Shown one piece after another: positions 8,381 to 16,310 of a DNA stretch of 60,521 nucleotides. The translations under genes were made by a program, and so were the position numbers. The first letter of the stretch is position 1; each line of letters opens with the position of its first letter. The stretch is from an uncultured Anaerolineales bacterium. Its GTDB lineage: Bacteria > Chloroflexota > Anaerolineae > Anaerolineales > UBA6663. The DNA lies in NCBI GenBank assembly GCA_937952305.1, contig CALFZO010000031.1, positions 1 to 60,521 on the forward strand, written 5' to 3'. The notes under the pieces were generated by a model. The model made no database searches and was not told the origin of the DNA. It saw only the letters and a list, made by a program, of their open reading frames with translations.

Positions 8381-9373
8381 GTGAGTCGTTCTACGCAAAG
8401 CAAAAAAGAGGCCGAGCACCTGGCCGAGTGGGGCGCGGACGGCGCCCGCCAGAAGCTGGGCCTGATGATGTTGATCCGGGCCTTTGAGGAAAAAGCCGAA
8501 GAGCTGTTCGCGCTGGGGCGCGTGCACGGCACCATGCACCTCTCCATCGGCCAGGAGGCCACGGCCGTGGGCGCCGCCAGCGCCCTGCGCCGCGGCGACT
8601 ACCTGCTCAACCACCACCGCGGCCACGGCCACTGCCTGGCCTGGTTCGACAGCGACGTGGATGCGATGATGGCCGAGTTCATGGGCAAGGAGACCGGCTA
8701 CTGCCGCGGGCGCGGCGGCTCCATGCACATCGCCAATGTCGAGGCCAACAACCTGGGCGCCAACGGCATCGTCGCCGGCGGCGTGCCGATCGCCGTCGGC
8801 GTCGGGCTGAGCATCAAGATGCGCCAGACCGACCAGGTCTGCATGGTGAACTTCGGCGACGGCGCCTCCAACGAGGGCGCGTTCCACGAGTCGCTGAACA
8901 TGGCCAGCATCTGGAAGCTGCCCGTGATCTACCTGTGCGAGAACAACCAGTACGCCATGTCCATGCCGGTCACCAAGGCGATGACCGTGGCTCAGATCAG
9001 CGACCGGGCGGCCGCCTACGGCATTCCGGGCGTGACCGTGGACGGCAACGACCCGGTGGCTGTGTATGAGGCCGTAGCGGCGGCGGCGGCGCGGGCGCGC
9101 GCCGGCCAGGGCCCGACCCTGGTCGAGAGCCAGACGTATCGCTGGCGCGGCCACTCCAAGAGCGACAAGCAGGCCTACCGCACCCGCGACGAGGTCAAGG
9201 AATGGCAGCAGCGCGACCCGATCCTGCGCTTCGCGGCGCGGCTGGGTCTGTCCGACGCCGAGCGCGAGGCCATGCGCCAGGCGGCCGTGGACCGCATCAA
9301 CGCGGCCGTGGCCTTCGCCGAGGCCAGCCCGGAGCCGGATGTCCGCACGATTATGGACGGCGTTTATGCCTGA
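8381..9373 (+). CDS. TPP-dependent acetoin/pyruvate-type dehydrogenase E1 component, alpha subunit
   Basis: A GTG at 8381 with AGGAG at 8365-8369 is chosen over an earlier TTG at 8351; the product is 330 residues. It has the thiamine pyrophosphate motif GDGASNEG...ENN, the HRGHGH segment and the MAEFMGKETGYCRGRGGSMHI stretch characteristic of AcoA/PdhA-type E1 alpha subunits. With the beta subunit it would decarboxylate or cleave a 2-oxo compound and pass the acyl group to lipoyl-E2. AcoA-type enzymes act on acetoin. The context, a PTS operon, suggests an acyloin made from the imported compound. It follows the regulator by 32 bp and precedes E1 beta by 48 bp. The true substrate is not proven. 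Confidence 0.92.
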   Translation: MSRSTQSKKEAEHLAEWGADGARQKLGLMMLIRAFEEKAEELFALGRVHGTMHLSIGQEATAVGAASALRRGDYLLNHHRGHGHCLAWFDSDVDAMMAEFMGKETGYCRGRGGSMHIANVEANNLGANGIVAGGVPIAVGVGLSIKMRQTDQVCMVNFGDGASNEGAFHESLNMASIWKLPVIYLCENNQYAMSMPVTKAMTVAQISDRAAAYGIPGVTVDGNDPVAVYEAVAAAAARARAGQGPTLVESQTYRWRGHSKSDKQAYRTRDEVKEWQQRDPILRFAARLGLSDAEREAMRQAAVDRINAAVAFAEASPEPDVRTIMDGVYA

Positions 9374-9421
9374 GGGCGCGGCCGTAGTTGGTATGTGCAG
9401 TCAGCGTGAGTTGAGCAAGTC

Positions 9422-10465
9422 ATGACGACACCTAAGTTACTGTCCCTGGAGAATCTACCCGTTGCGCCCCCAGCCGGGACGCGCGAGATCACCTATGTGG
9501 AAGCCGTGCGCGAGGCGCTGCGCCAGGCGCTGACCGCCGACGAGCGCGTCTTCCTGATGGGCGAGGACATCGGCGTGTACGGCGGCGCGTTTGGCGCCAC
9601 CGCCGGCCTGGCCCAGGAGTTCGGCGAAGGGCGCGTGATCGACACCCCCATCTCCGAGGCCGGTATCGCCGGCGCCTGCGTGGGCGCGGCCCTGGCCGGG
9701 ATGCGGCCGGTGGGCGAGATCCAGTTCATGGATTTCGTGACGCTGAGCATGGAACAGCTGGTGCTGCAGGCGGCCAAGATCCGCTTCATGTTCGGCGGCA
9801 AAGCCACGGTGCCGATGGTGCTGCGCATGCCGGGCGGCTCCGGCACCGGCGCGGCCGCCCAGCACTCGGAGAGCCTGGAGAACTGGTTCGTGCATGTGCC
9901 CGGCCTCAAGGTGGTGATGCCCAGCACCCCGTACGACGTGAAGGGCCTGCTGCTGGCGGCCATCCTGGACGACAACCCCGTCATCTTCGTCGAGCACAAA
10001 CTGCTCTACAAAACCAAGGGCCCGGTGCCGGAGGCGCCCTACGTGGTGCCGCTCGGCCAGAGCCGCGTGGCGCGCACGGGTCAGCATCTGACCGTCATTG
10101 CGACGTCGCTGATGGTCAATCGGGCGCTGGAAGCGGCCCAAAAGCTGGCCGGCGAAGGGATTGAGTGTGAGGTGATCGACCCGCGCACCCTCAACCCGCT
10201 GGACGAGGCCCCGATCGTGGCCTCGGTCAAGAAGACCGGCCGCGCCCTGGTGGTGCATGAGGCGGTCCGGACCGGCGGGTACGGCGGCGAGCTGGTCAGC
10301 CGGATCGTGGACAGCGCGGCGTTCGATTATCTGGAAGCGCCGGTGCGGCGGTTGACCGGGCTGGATATCCCCATCCCGTATAACCGCAACCTGGAGGCGC
10401 ACGCTGTGCCGCAGGTGGACGCCATCGTCGCCGAAGCGCGGCGCTTGGCGCGCGGGGAAGTGTAG
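9422..10465 (+). CDS. TPP-dependent acetoin/pyruvate-type dehydrogenase E1 component, beta subunit
   Basis: A 347-residue protein beginning with ATG at 9422. It has the transketolase pyrimidine-binding region (GEDIGVYGGAFGAT, DTPISEAGIAG) and the C-terminal transketolase domain (DPRTLNPLD, VVHEAVRTGGYG), in the order expected for AcoB/PdhB. The conserved Glu of the GED/SEAG segments is kept. It pairs with the preceding alpha gene to form the E1 heterotetramer. The N-terminus has a short extension (about 18 residues) before the conserved fold. Confidence 0.93.
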   Translation: MTTPKLLSLENLPVAPPAGTREITYVEAVREALRQALTADERVFLMGEDIGVYGGAFGATAGLAQEFGEGRVIDTPISEAGIAGACVGAALAGMRPVGEIQFMDFVTLSMEQLVLQAAKIRFMFGGKATVPMVLRMPGGSGTGAAAQHSESLENWFVHVPGLKVVMPSTPYDVKGLLLAAILDDNPVIFVEHKLLYKTKGPVPEAPYVVPLGQSRVARTGQHLTVIATSLMVNRALEAAQKLAGEGIECEVIDPRTLNPLDEAPIVASVKKTGRALVVHEAVRTGGYGGELVSRIVDSAAFDYLEAPVRRLTGLDIPIPYNRNLEAHAVPQVDAIVAEARRLARGEV

Positions 10466-10500
10466 GCCGGACGGTTGTAGCGCTGGTATAGGAACTGAGT

Positions 10501-11838
10501 GTGGCCAAAGAAGTCATCATGCCGAAGTTCGGCTTCACGCAGGAGAGCGCCCAGATCGTGCGCTGGCTGAAACAGGCCGGCGACGCGGTGGAGCAGGGCG
10601 ATCCGATTGCGGAAGTGACGACGGACAAAGTCAACATGGAAGTGGAGGCGCCGGCCTCCGGCATCCTGGACGGCCTGCGCTTCGGCGAAGGCGACACGGT
10701 GCCGGTGACCGAGATCATCGCCTTCATCCGCGGCGCCCAGGAAACGCTGGCGGCGGGGACACCCGCGCCCGCGGTTGCGTCTGCGCCTTCGACGAGTGCG
10801 CCGGAGGCTCGGGCGAGTGCGCCGGCCACGCCGGTGGCCACTAAGCTAGCCGCCGACCTGGGCGTGGACGTCAACCAGGTGGCCGGCACCGGCCCCGGCG
10901 GGCGCGTCACGCGCCGGGATGTGGAGGCGCATGCAGCGCAATCCACGCCGCCGGCCGAAGGCAAAGTGCGCGCGGCCCCGGCGGCGCGGCGGGTGGCCCG
11001 CGAGCTGGGCGTGGACCTGGCCACGGTCGCCGGCAGCGGCCCCGGCGGGCGCGTGCAGTCGGCGGATGTGCAGGCTGAGGCGCAGCGCCGGACGGCTGCC
11101 GCAGAGCGCCAGCCGGACCAGGCCGCCGGACCACGGCCGGCGTCCAGCGTTATCAAAACAGTCCCGCTGGCCGGGATGCGCCGCACCATCGCGCAGCGCC
11201 TGCAAAAGAGCTTCCAGGAGGCGCCGCACATCTTCTTCGACGCCGAGATCGACGTGACGGCGGCTGAAGGGTTGCGCGCGCGCGCCAACGCCCGGCTGGC
11301 CAAGAACCAGCCCAAGATCAGCCTGACGGCGATCGTGGCCAAGGCCTGCGCCTGGGCGCTGGGCCGGCACCCCTGGCTCAACAGCTGGCTGATCGGCGAC
11401 GAGATCCAGGTCTGCGGCGACGTGAACCTGGGCGTGGCGGTGGCGCTGGACGAGGGCCTGATCGTGCCGGTGGTGCCGGCGGCCCAGACCAAGGGCCTGA
11501 CCCAGCTGGCGGCTGAGATCGCGGACCTGGCCGAGCGCGCGCGCACCAACCGCCTGCGCCCGGACGATGTCGCCGGCGGCACCTTCACGATCAGCAACCT
11601 GGGCATGTTCGGGGTGGACCGCTTCACGGCCATCCTCAACCCGCCGCAGGTGGGCATTTTGGCGGTCAGCCGGGCGCGCAAGCAGTTTGTGCCCGATGAG
11701 CATGATCAGCCGGTGGCGCGGCCGCTCATGACCGTGACACTCTCGGCCGACCACCGCGTGGTGGATGGGGCGGCCGCCGCGCGCTTCCTGGCCGACCTGC
11801 GGGCCGCGCTGGAAGACCCCGGCCTATTACTGGTGTGA
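10501..11838 (+). CDS. Dihydrolipoamide acyltransferase (E2) with two tandem E1/E3-binding domains
   Basis: A 445-residue protein with a GTG start. Domain order: lipoyl domain (residues 1-78, lipoylated Lys43 in TTDKVNMEVEAP); a Pro/Ala-rich linker; a peripheral subunit-binding domain (about 110-145, ending GTGPGGRVTRRDVE); a second such domain (about 161-197, GSGPGGRVQSADV); a linker; and the catalytic domain from about 217 with the active-site DHRVVDG near 416-422. It transfers the acyl group from lipoyl-lysine to CoA. Most E2 proteins carry a single subunit-binding domain, so the tandem pair is unusual. No E3 (dihydrolipoamide dehydrogenase) gene is present in the window, so E3 must come from elsewhere. 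Confidence 0.92.
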   Translation: MAKEVIMPKFGFTQESAQIVRWLKQAGDAVEQGDPIAEVTTDKVNMEVEAPASGILDGLRFGEGDTVPVTEIIAFIRGAQETLAAGTPAPAVASAPSTSAPEARASAPATPVATKLAADLGVDVNQVAGTGPGGRVTRRDVEAHAAQSTPPAEGKVRAAPAARRVARELGVDLATVAGSGPGGRVQSADVQAEAQRRTAAAERQPDQAAGPRPASSVIKTVPLAGMRRTIAQRLQKSFQEAPHIFFDAEIDVTAAEGLRARANARLAKNQPKISLTAIVAKACAWALGRHPWLNSWLIGDEIQVCGDVNLGVAVALDEGLIVPVVPAAQTKGLTQLAAEIADLAERARTNRLRPDDVAGGTFTISNLGMFGVDRFTAILNPPQVGILAVSRARKQFVPDEHDQPVARPLMTVTLSADHRVVDGAAAARFLADLRAALEDPGLLLV

Positions 11839-11880
11839 GCGCGGGGCTGAGCCCGCGCCCGGTGTGGAAGGATGCAAGCC

Positions 11881-12345
11881 ATGGACTCAACCGGTACGCT
11901 GATCGCGCTGCTCCTGGCAGCCATGTGGATCCTGCAGTACGTGCTGTCCTTCTACCAGATGCGCCGCTATTACAAGCGCCTGGCCGACCTGCGGCGCGAA
12001 GGCCTGGTCTGGGTGGGCATGGCCGGCTCAGCCTGGCGCCGGCGGCAGTACGTGGCCCTGGTGGTGAGCCCGGACCAGCGCATCGTGCGCGTGGAAGAGT
12101 TGTCCGGTTGGACGGTGTTGGCCACCCTTAAGCCGTTACCCGGGCTGGAAGGCCGCCCGGTGAGCGATCTCTCGGATGATAGCGTGGCGCTGCCGGTCTC
12201 CAAGAAGCAGCTGGCGGCCTTGCGCGACGCGGTCAAGCACATGCAGGCCCATGCCGCCAAGAAGGCGGCGCAGGCGGCGGCCGCCGCCGCAGACGCCGAG
12301 ACCGGCGAAAACGGCGCGTTGGCGGCTTCGTCCTCCGCCCCCTGA
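11881..12345 (+). CDS. GutM-like (glucitol operon activator family) membrane protein
   Basis: A 154-residue protein. The ATG at 11881 has GGAAGG nine bases upstream and is preferred over the ATG at 11872. One N-terminal transmembrane segment (about residues 5-25) is followed by YQMRRYYKRLADLRREGLVWVG and a GxxVLATLKPLPGLEG region, the layout of GutM/SrlM proteins, then an Ala-rich basic tail. In enterobacteria GutM activates the glucitol operon. In many Gram-positives and related phyla it sits beside glucitol-family PTS genes, as here. The mechanism in this organism is unknown. Confidence 0.75.
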   Translation: MDSTGTLIALLLAAMWILQYVLSFYQMRRYYKRLADLRREGLVWVGMAGSAWRRRQYVALVVSPDQRIVRVEELSGWTVLATLKPLPGLEGRPVSDLSDDSVALPVSKKQLAALRDAVKHMQAHAAKKAAQAAAAAADAETGENGALAASSSAP

Positions 12346-12463
12346 CCGGCCAGCCAGCGCCTGACAGAAAGGAGCGTCTATCGACGAGCGCCAAGTTAGG
12401 GTTGCGTTTCCACTCAGGGATCTCTGATTTCTATTCCGACACGTTTGAGATAAGGAGTTCGCC

Positions 12464-12997
12464 ATGGAATTTCTAGTTCAATTGGCGGAAGGCTTTATCG
12501 GCATCTTCAAGGCCGGTGCCGATTGGTGGTGGGCGGTGTTTCTTGGCATCGTCCCCCTCGTCATCGTCCTGATGACTGCCTTCAATGCCGTCGTCGCCTG
12601 GATCGGCCAAGAGCGCATCGAGAGCTTCGGCAAGTTCGCGTCGCAGGAAGGCATCATCTTCCTGCCGTTCCGCTACCTGCTGCTCCCCATCGTCGCCGTG
12701 TTCGTGCTGACGAACCCGATGGCGTATACCATGGGCCGCTTCCTGCCGGAGAAGTACAAGCCGGCGTTCTATGACTCGGCCGTGTCCTTCGTGCACCCGC
12801 CGCTGGGCATCCTGCCGCACGTCAACCCGGGCGAGCTGTTCGTCTGGGCCGGCATCGCCAATGGCGTGCAGTCCGCTTACGGTGACACCGCCATGGCCGA
12901 CCTGGCCGTCCGCTATCTGCTGACCGGCCTGGTGGTCATCCTGCTCCGCGGTATCGTCACCGAGCGCATCACCGCCTTCATGTGGAAGAAGGCCTAG
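12464..12997 (+). CDS. srlA: PTS glucitol/sorbitol-family permease, IIC component (SrlA-like)
   Basis: A 177-residue hydrophobic protein with AAGGAG ahead of the ATG. It closely follows SrlA: LTNPMAYTMGRFLPEKYKPAFYDS and HVNPGELFVWAGIANG match the conserved CNPM...GRFMPEKYKP and HINPGELFVYLGIA blocks of the family. It forms one of the two membrane halves of the glucitol-family transporter, which brings in an acyclic polyol and phosphorylates it. The 118-bp gap before it is AT-richer than the genes around it and could hold an internal promoter, but no clear boxes were identified. Confidence 0.93.
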   Translation: MEFLVQLAEGFIGIFKAGADWWWAVFLGIVPLVIVLMTAFNAVVAWIGQERIESFGKFASQEGIIFLPFRYLLLPIVAVFVLTNPMAYTMGRFLPEKYKPAFYDSAVSFVHPPLGILPHVNPGELFVWAGIANGVQSAYGDTAMADLAVRYLLTGLVVILLRGIVTERITAFMWKKA

Positions 12998-13007
12998 GAG
13001 GCAAGCC

Positions 13008-13541
13008 ATGCAAGCACTAACGGGTTTTCTGACACGGTTTGGCCGCGCGATGGGCGGCCTGGTGGGCACCCTGTACCAGGCTGGTCGTGAATCGGTGGAT
13101 CAGGTTTGGAAGAACGTTCTGCCCTTCCTGGCCTTTGTGGCCGTCATCGTCGGCATCATGAACGGCACGGGCCTGGGCACGTGGATCGCCACCGCCCTCG
13201 AACCGCTGGCCAGCAGCGTGGTCGGCCTGATCGTCCTGTCCTTGATCATCGGCCTGCCGGTGCTCTCGCCCCTGCTGGGACCGGGCGCCGTCATCGCCCA
13301 GATCATCGGCACCCTGCTCGGGACGCTGTTCGCGAACAAGACCCTGCCGCTCTCGGCGGCGCTGCCCGCGCTGTGGGCCATCAACCCGCAGGTCGGCTGC
13401 GACTTCATCCCCGTGGGCCTGGCCCTCGGCGAAGCTGAGCCCGAGACAGTGGAAGTCGGCGTGCCGGCGGTGCTGTTCTCGCGCTTCATCACCGGCCCGG
13501 TGGCCGTGCTGATCGGCTGGGTGGCCGCTATCGGCATGTAG
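13008..13541 (+). CDS. srlE: PTS glucitol/sorbitol-family permease, second IIC half (C-terminal half of SrlE)
   Basis: A 177-residue membrane protein with AGGAGG before the ATG, 10 bp after the IIC gene. It matches only the C-terminal membrane domain of enterobacterial SrlE: GLPVLSPLLGPGAVIAQIIG, INPQVGCDFIPVGLALGEAE and ETVEVGVPAVLFSRFITGP. In E. coli this domain is fused behind the IIB domain. Here the two parts are separate genes, and the membrane part comes first. A 19-bp-stem hairpin follows at 13554-13604. Confidence 0.92.
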   Translation: MQALTGFLTRFGRAMGGLVGTLYQAGRESVDQVWKNVLPFLAFVAVIVGIMNGTGLGTWIATALEPLASSVVGLIVLSLIIGLPVLSPLLGPGAVIAQIIGTLLGTLFANKTLPLSAALPALWAINPQVGCDFIPVGLALGEAEPETVEVGVPAVLFSRFITGPVAVLIGWVAAIGM

Positions 13542-13553
13542 CTTTTGGCCGGC

Positions 13554-13604
13554 GCTGGCTGTCAGCCGGGCGTTGCTTCCTCCCCCGCCCGGCTGACGGC
13601 CAGC
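13554..13604 (+). other. Long intergenic hairpin within the PTS operon
   Basis: Inverted repeat of 19 bp with one mismatch (13554-13572 with 13586-13604; loop 13573-13585), located 13 bp after the IIC2 stop. It is followed by CCTTCT rather than a true T-tract, so it could be a weak attenuator or an RNA-stabilising or processing element that sets the ratio of membrane to soluble PTS subunits. Confidence 0.6.
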
Positions 13605-13754
13605 CCTTCTGATCGATCCTGTTTGGCATTAAGATGGTGGCGCTGGGCGGGCCAGCCGCCCGGCCAGGTGCGCTGCCCACGGCACCTGTATCGTGTGACC
13701 CCGTCCGGGTTGTCCAGGCAGACGGGGCACTCGTCTGAGCGAGAGGACCTCACG

Positions 13755-14138
13755 ATGGCTGAAGAGAAGAAGTACAAGCGCGTGCGCATCAAGAAGGGCC
13801 CCAAGGGCTGGGGCGGCCCGCTGGTGGTGGACTGCAAGCCAGGCCGGGATCTGATCTACTCGGTCACCGGCGGCGGCATCCACCCGCTGGCGGCCAAGAT
13901 CGCGGAGCTCACCGGCGGCCGGCCGTTCGACGGCTTCAAGTCGAAGGCCGACTTCCATGAAATCGCCGTGGCGATCATCGATTGCGGCGGCACCGCCCGC
14001 GTAGGCGTTTACCCGATGAAGAAAGTGCTGACGGTAGACATCTACCCCACCTCGCCGTCGGGTCCGCTGATGCGCTTCATCACCGAAGAGTTCTTCGTCT
14101 CCGGCGTGCGCATCGACGATCTCGAAGTGCTCGACTGA
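13755..14138 (+). CDS. srlE: PTS glucitol/sorbitol-family IIB component (N-terminal half of SrlE)
   Basis: A 127-residue soluble protein starting at the ATG at 13755 (GAGAGGAC upstream). It matches the IIB domain of SrlE: VRIKKGPKGWGGPLVV near the N-terminus, then IDCGGTARVGVYP, in which the Cys is the phosphorylation site, and a C-terminal FFVSGVRIDDLEV. It passes phosphate from IIA to the incoming polyol. As a stand-alone gene placed after its membrane half it reverses the order of the fused E. coli protein. Confidence 0.92.
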   Translation: MAEEKKYKRVRIKKGPKGWGGPLVVDCKPGRDLIYSVTGGGIHPLAAKIAELTGGRPFDGFKSKADFHEIAVAIIDCGGTARVGVYPMKKVLTVDIYPTSPSGPLMRFITEEFFVSGVRIDDLEVLD

Positions 14139-14148
14139 GGCCGTCCGG

Positions 14149-14181
14149 GCCGCCCGGAGCTCCAGCCGGAGGCCGGGCGGC
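14149..14181 (+). other. Intergenic hairpin between IIB and IIA genes
   Basis: A perfect 9-bp inverted repeat (14149-14157 with 14173-14181), just past the IIB stop and 52 bp before the IIA start. No T-tract follows. It may act in mRNA processing or stability. Confidence 0.45.
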
Positions 14182-14232
14182 TCAGTTCACCGCTGGCCGG
14201 CGCGCGCCGCGCGCCCGCTGGGAAGGTATGGC

Positions 14233-14592
14233 GTGATCAAATACGAAGCGACTGTCACTGGCGTCGGCCCGCTGGTGAGCGAGTTCACCCAGGCCGGTAT
14301 CCTGGTGTTGTTCCGGCAGGGTGCGCCGGAAGAAGTGGCCGAGTTCGCGATCCTGCATGATGGCCAGACCCTGCACAGCCCGCTGGCGGCAGGGGATCAG
14401 ATCCAACTGGGGGCCGAGACGTTCCAAATCCTGGCCGTCGGCGAGGTCGCCAACAGCAACCTCGCCGCGCTCGGCCACCTGGTCTTGAAATTCAACGGCC
14501 AGACCAGCCCGGAGCTGCCGGGTGATGTCTGCGTCGAGAACCGGCCGCTGCCGACGATCGCGGCCGGGATGAACCTGAAAATCGTCGCCTGA
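14233..14592 (+). CDS. srlB: PTS glucitol/sorbitol-family IIA component (SrlB-like)
   Basis: A 119-residue protein with a GTG start at 14233 (GGGAAGG upstream). The SrlB fold is recognisable from FRQGAPEEVAEFAILHDG, where the His is the expected phosphorylation site, followed by VGEVANSNLAALGHLVLKFNG and the C-terminal PLPTIAAGMNLKI. It takes phosphate from HPr (16017-16310) and gives it to IIB (13755-14138). The length is normal for the family. Confidence 0.92.
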   Translation: MIKYEATVTGVGPLVSEFTQAGILVLFRQGAPEEVAEFAILHDGQTLHSPLAAGDQIQLGAETFQILAVGEVANSNLAALGHLVLKFNGQTSPELPGDVCVENRPLPTIAAGMNLKIVA

Positions 14593-14706
14593 ACTTATCC
14601 CCCACACCTGCTCCGGCCGCCTGTGGCCAGACGGGCGCGTGGACGGCCTGGACGCCGGTCGTCCGACCACTCGGACCGACCCGCCGGCCGGATTGAGAGA
14701 GCAAAC

Positions 14707-16011
14707 ATGTCCCTGAAAGATCGTTTACGCCTGCGCGCGGAGCGCACCGGCGCGCCAGTGCGCGTCGGCCTGATCGGCGCCGGCCAGATGGGCACCGGTC
14801 TGATCAGCCAGATGGAACGCATGACCGGCATGCGCGTGATGGCCGTGGCCGATGTGATCCCCGGCCGCGCCGCCGCCGCCTACGCCGAGGCCAGCGTCGA
14901 CCCCGGCCTGGTGGACACGCGCGACGACGACGCCGCGCGCGCCGCCGACGCCATCGCCCTGGGCCGGCGGGTGGCCACCACCCGCGCCGACTGGCTGGTG
15001 ACCATCCCCAACCTCGACATCATCGTCGAGTGCACGGGCGTCCCCGAAGTCGGCGCGCGCGTCTGCCTGGCCGCCATCGAGGCCCGCAAGCCTGTCGTCA
15101 ACATGAACGTCGAGACCGATGCCACGATCGGCTACCTGCTGGCCCGGCGCGCCCTGGACGCGGGCGTGGTCTACACTCTGGCCGCCGGCGATGAGCCCGG
15201 CACCGTCAAGGAAATGTACGACTTCGCCGACGCCCTCGGCTTCGAGATCGTCAGCATCGGCAAGGGCAAGAACAACCCGCTGGACCGCACCGCCAACCCG
15301 GATTCGGTGGCGGCCCGCGCCAAGCAGCAGAGCATGAGCCCCAAGATGCTGGCCTCCTTCGTGGACGGCACCAAGACGATGGTGGAGATGACGTCCATGG
15401 GCAACGGCACCGGCTACGCGCCGGAGGTGGCCGGCGCCTATGGCCCGACTTGCTCGGCCAAGGACCTGGCCAAGGTCTTCATCCCCAAGGCCGACGGCGG
15501 CATTTTCGAGAAGCCCGGCGGCGTGGATTACGCCGTCGGCGATGTCGCCCCGGGCGTGTTCGTCATCATCACCACCGACCAGCCCAAGATCGTCACCGAC
15601 CTGAACTACCTGCGGCTGAGCGGCACCGGCAAGTACTGGGCCCTGTATCGGCCGTATCACCTGGCCAACCTGGAGACGCCCATCACCGTGGCCAAGGCCG
15701 TGCTGGACAACGAAGTAACCCTGGCGACCTATCAGGCGCCGGTGGCCGAGACGGTGGCCTGCGCCAAGCGTGACCTCAAGCCCGGCGAAAAGCTGGACGC
15801 GCTGGGCGGCTTCACGATGTACGGCCTGATCGAGAAGGCCAGCGTGGCCCACGCCGGTCAGATGCTGCCGCTCGGCCTGGCCGTCGGCGCCGTGGTGCAG
15901 CGGCCCGTGGCGGCCGGCCAGCCCATCCGCTACGGCGACGTCGCCCTGGATGAGAGCCAGACCATCGTCCGGCTGCGCCGCGAGCAGGACGCCGCCCTGG
16001 CTCTGGGATAA
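14707..16011 (+). CDS. COG4091-type NAD(P)-dependent oxidoreductase with C-terminal SAF domain (family of DXR-II/DRL)
   Basis: A 434-residue protein; the ATG at 14707 is chosen because the conserved fold starts shortly after it. A Rossmann motif GAGQMG lies at residues 24-29. It also has the family-typical segments GDEPGTVKEMYDF, GKGKNNPLDRTANP, SFVDGTKTMVEM, KPGGVDYAVGDVAPGVF and YRPYHLANLETP. A SAF-type domain occupies about residues 355-430. This family, often labelled homoserine dehydrogenase-like, includes DXR-II (DRL), which interconverts 1-deoxy-D-xylulose 5-phosphate and 2-C-methyl-D-erythritol 4-phosphate, but also members of unknown specificity. In this operon it occupies the place where a polyol-phosphate dehydrogenase (SrlD) is expected. 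I infer that it oxidises the phosphorylated polyol delivered by the PTS; the substrate is not proven. Confidence 0.85.
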   Translation: MSLKDRLRLRAERTGAPVRVGLIGAGQMGTGLISQMERMTGMRVMAVADVIPGRAAAAYAEASVDPGLVDTRDDDAARAADAIALGRRVATTRADWLVTIPNLDIIVECTGVPEVGARVCLAAIEARKPVVNMNVETDATIGYLLARRALDAGVVYTLAAGDEPGTVKEMYDFADALGFEIVSIGKGKNNPLDRTANPDSVAARAKQQSMSPKMLASFVDGTKTMVEMTSMGNGTGYAPEVAGAYGPTCSAKDLAKVFIPKADGGIFEKPGGVDYAVGDVAPGVFVIITTDQPKIVTDLNYLRLSGTGKYWALYRPYHLANLETPITVAKAVLDNEVTLATYQAPVAETVACAKRDLKPGEKLDALGGFTMYGLIEKASVAHAGQMLPLGLAVGAVVQRPVAAGQPIRYGDVALDESQTIVRLRREQDAALALG

Positions 16012-16016
16012 AGCCC

Positions 16017-16310
16017 ATGCCCGCACTCACCCTCACCATCCAGCACAGCTCCGGCCTGCACGCCCGGCCGGCTGCGCAGTTCGTCAAGATGGCGGCCTCC
16101 TTCCCGTGCACGATCACCGTGCGCAACCTGGCCAAGGACAAGCCGGCCGTCAACGCCAAGAGCGTCCTGAGCGTGATCACGCTCGGCGTCAGCCAGGGCA
16201 ACAGCGTGGAAGTGACGGCCGAAGGCGAGCGCGCCGAAGAGGCCCTGGCGGCGCTGCGCGACCTGGTGGCCGGCAACTTCGGCGAGGGCGCGGGGGGCGG
16301 ACACGCATGA
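16017..16310 (+). CDS. ptsH: Phosphocarrier protein HPr
   Basis: A 97-residue protein starting 5 bp after the oxidoreductase stop. It has GLHARPA with His15 as the phosphorylation site, and AKSVLSV with Ser49 at the position of the regulatory Ser46, so HPr-kinase control is possible although no such kinase is in the window. A short Gly-rich tail follows. Its stop overlaps the enzyme I start (ATGA). It carries phosphate from enzyme I to the IIA protein. Confidence 0.95.
   Translation: MPALTLTIQHSSGLHARPAAQFVKMAASFPCTITVRNLAKDKPAVNAKSVLSVITLGVSQGNSVEVTAEGERAEEALAALRDLVAGNFGEGAGGGHA

Noticed and set aside
13586..13610. Terminator in the middle of the PTS operon
   Set aside because: The stem is strong, but only CCTTCT follows and the genes beyond it (IIB, IIA, HPr, enzyme I) are needed by the same transporter, so full termination is unlikely.
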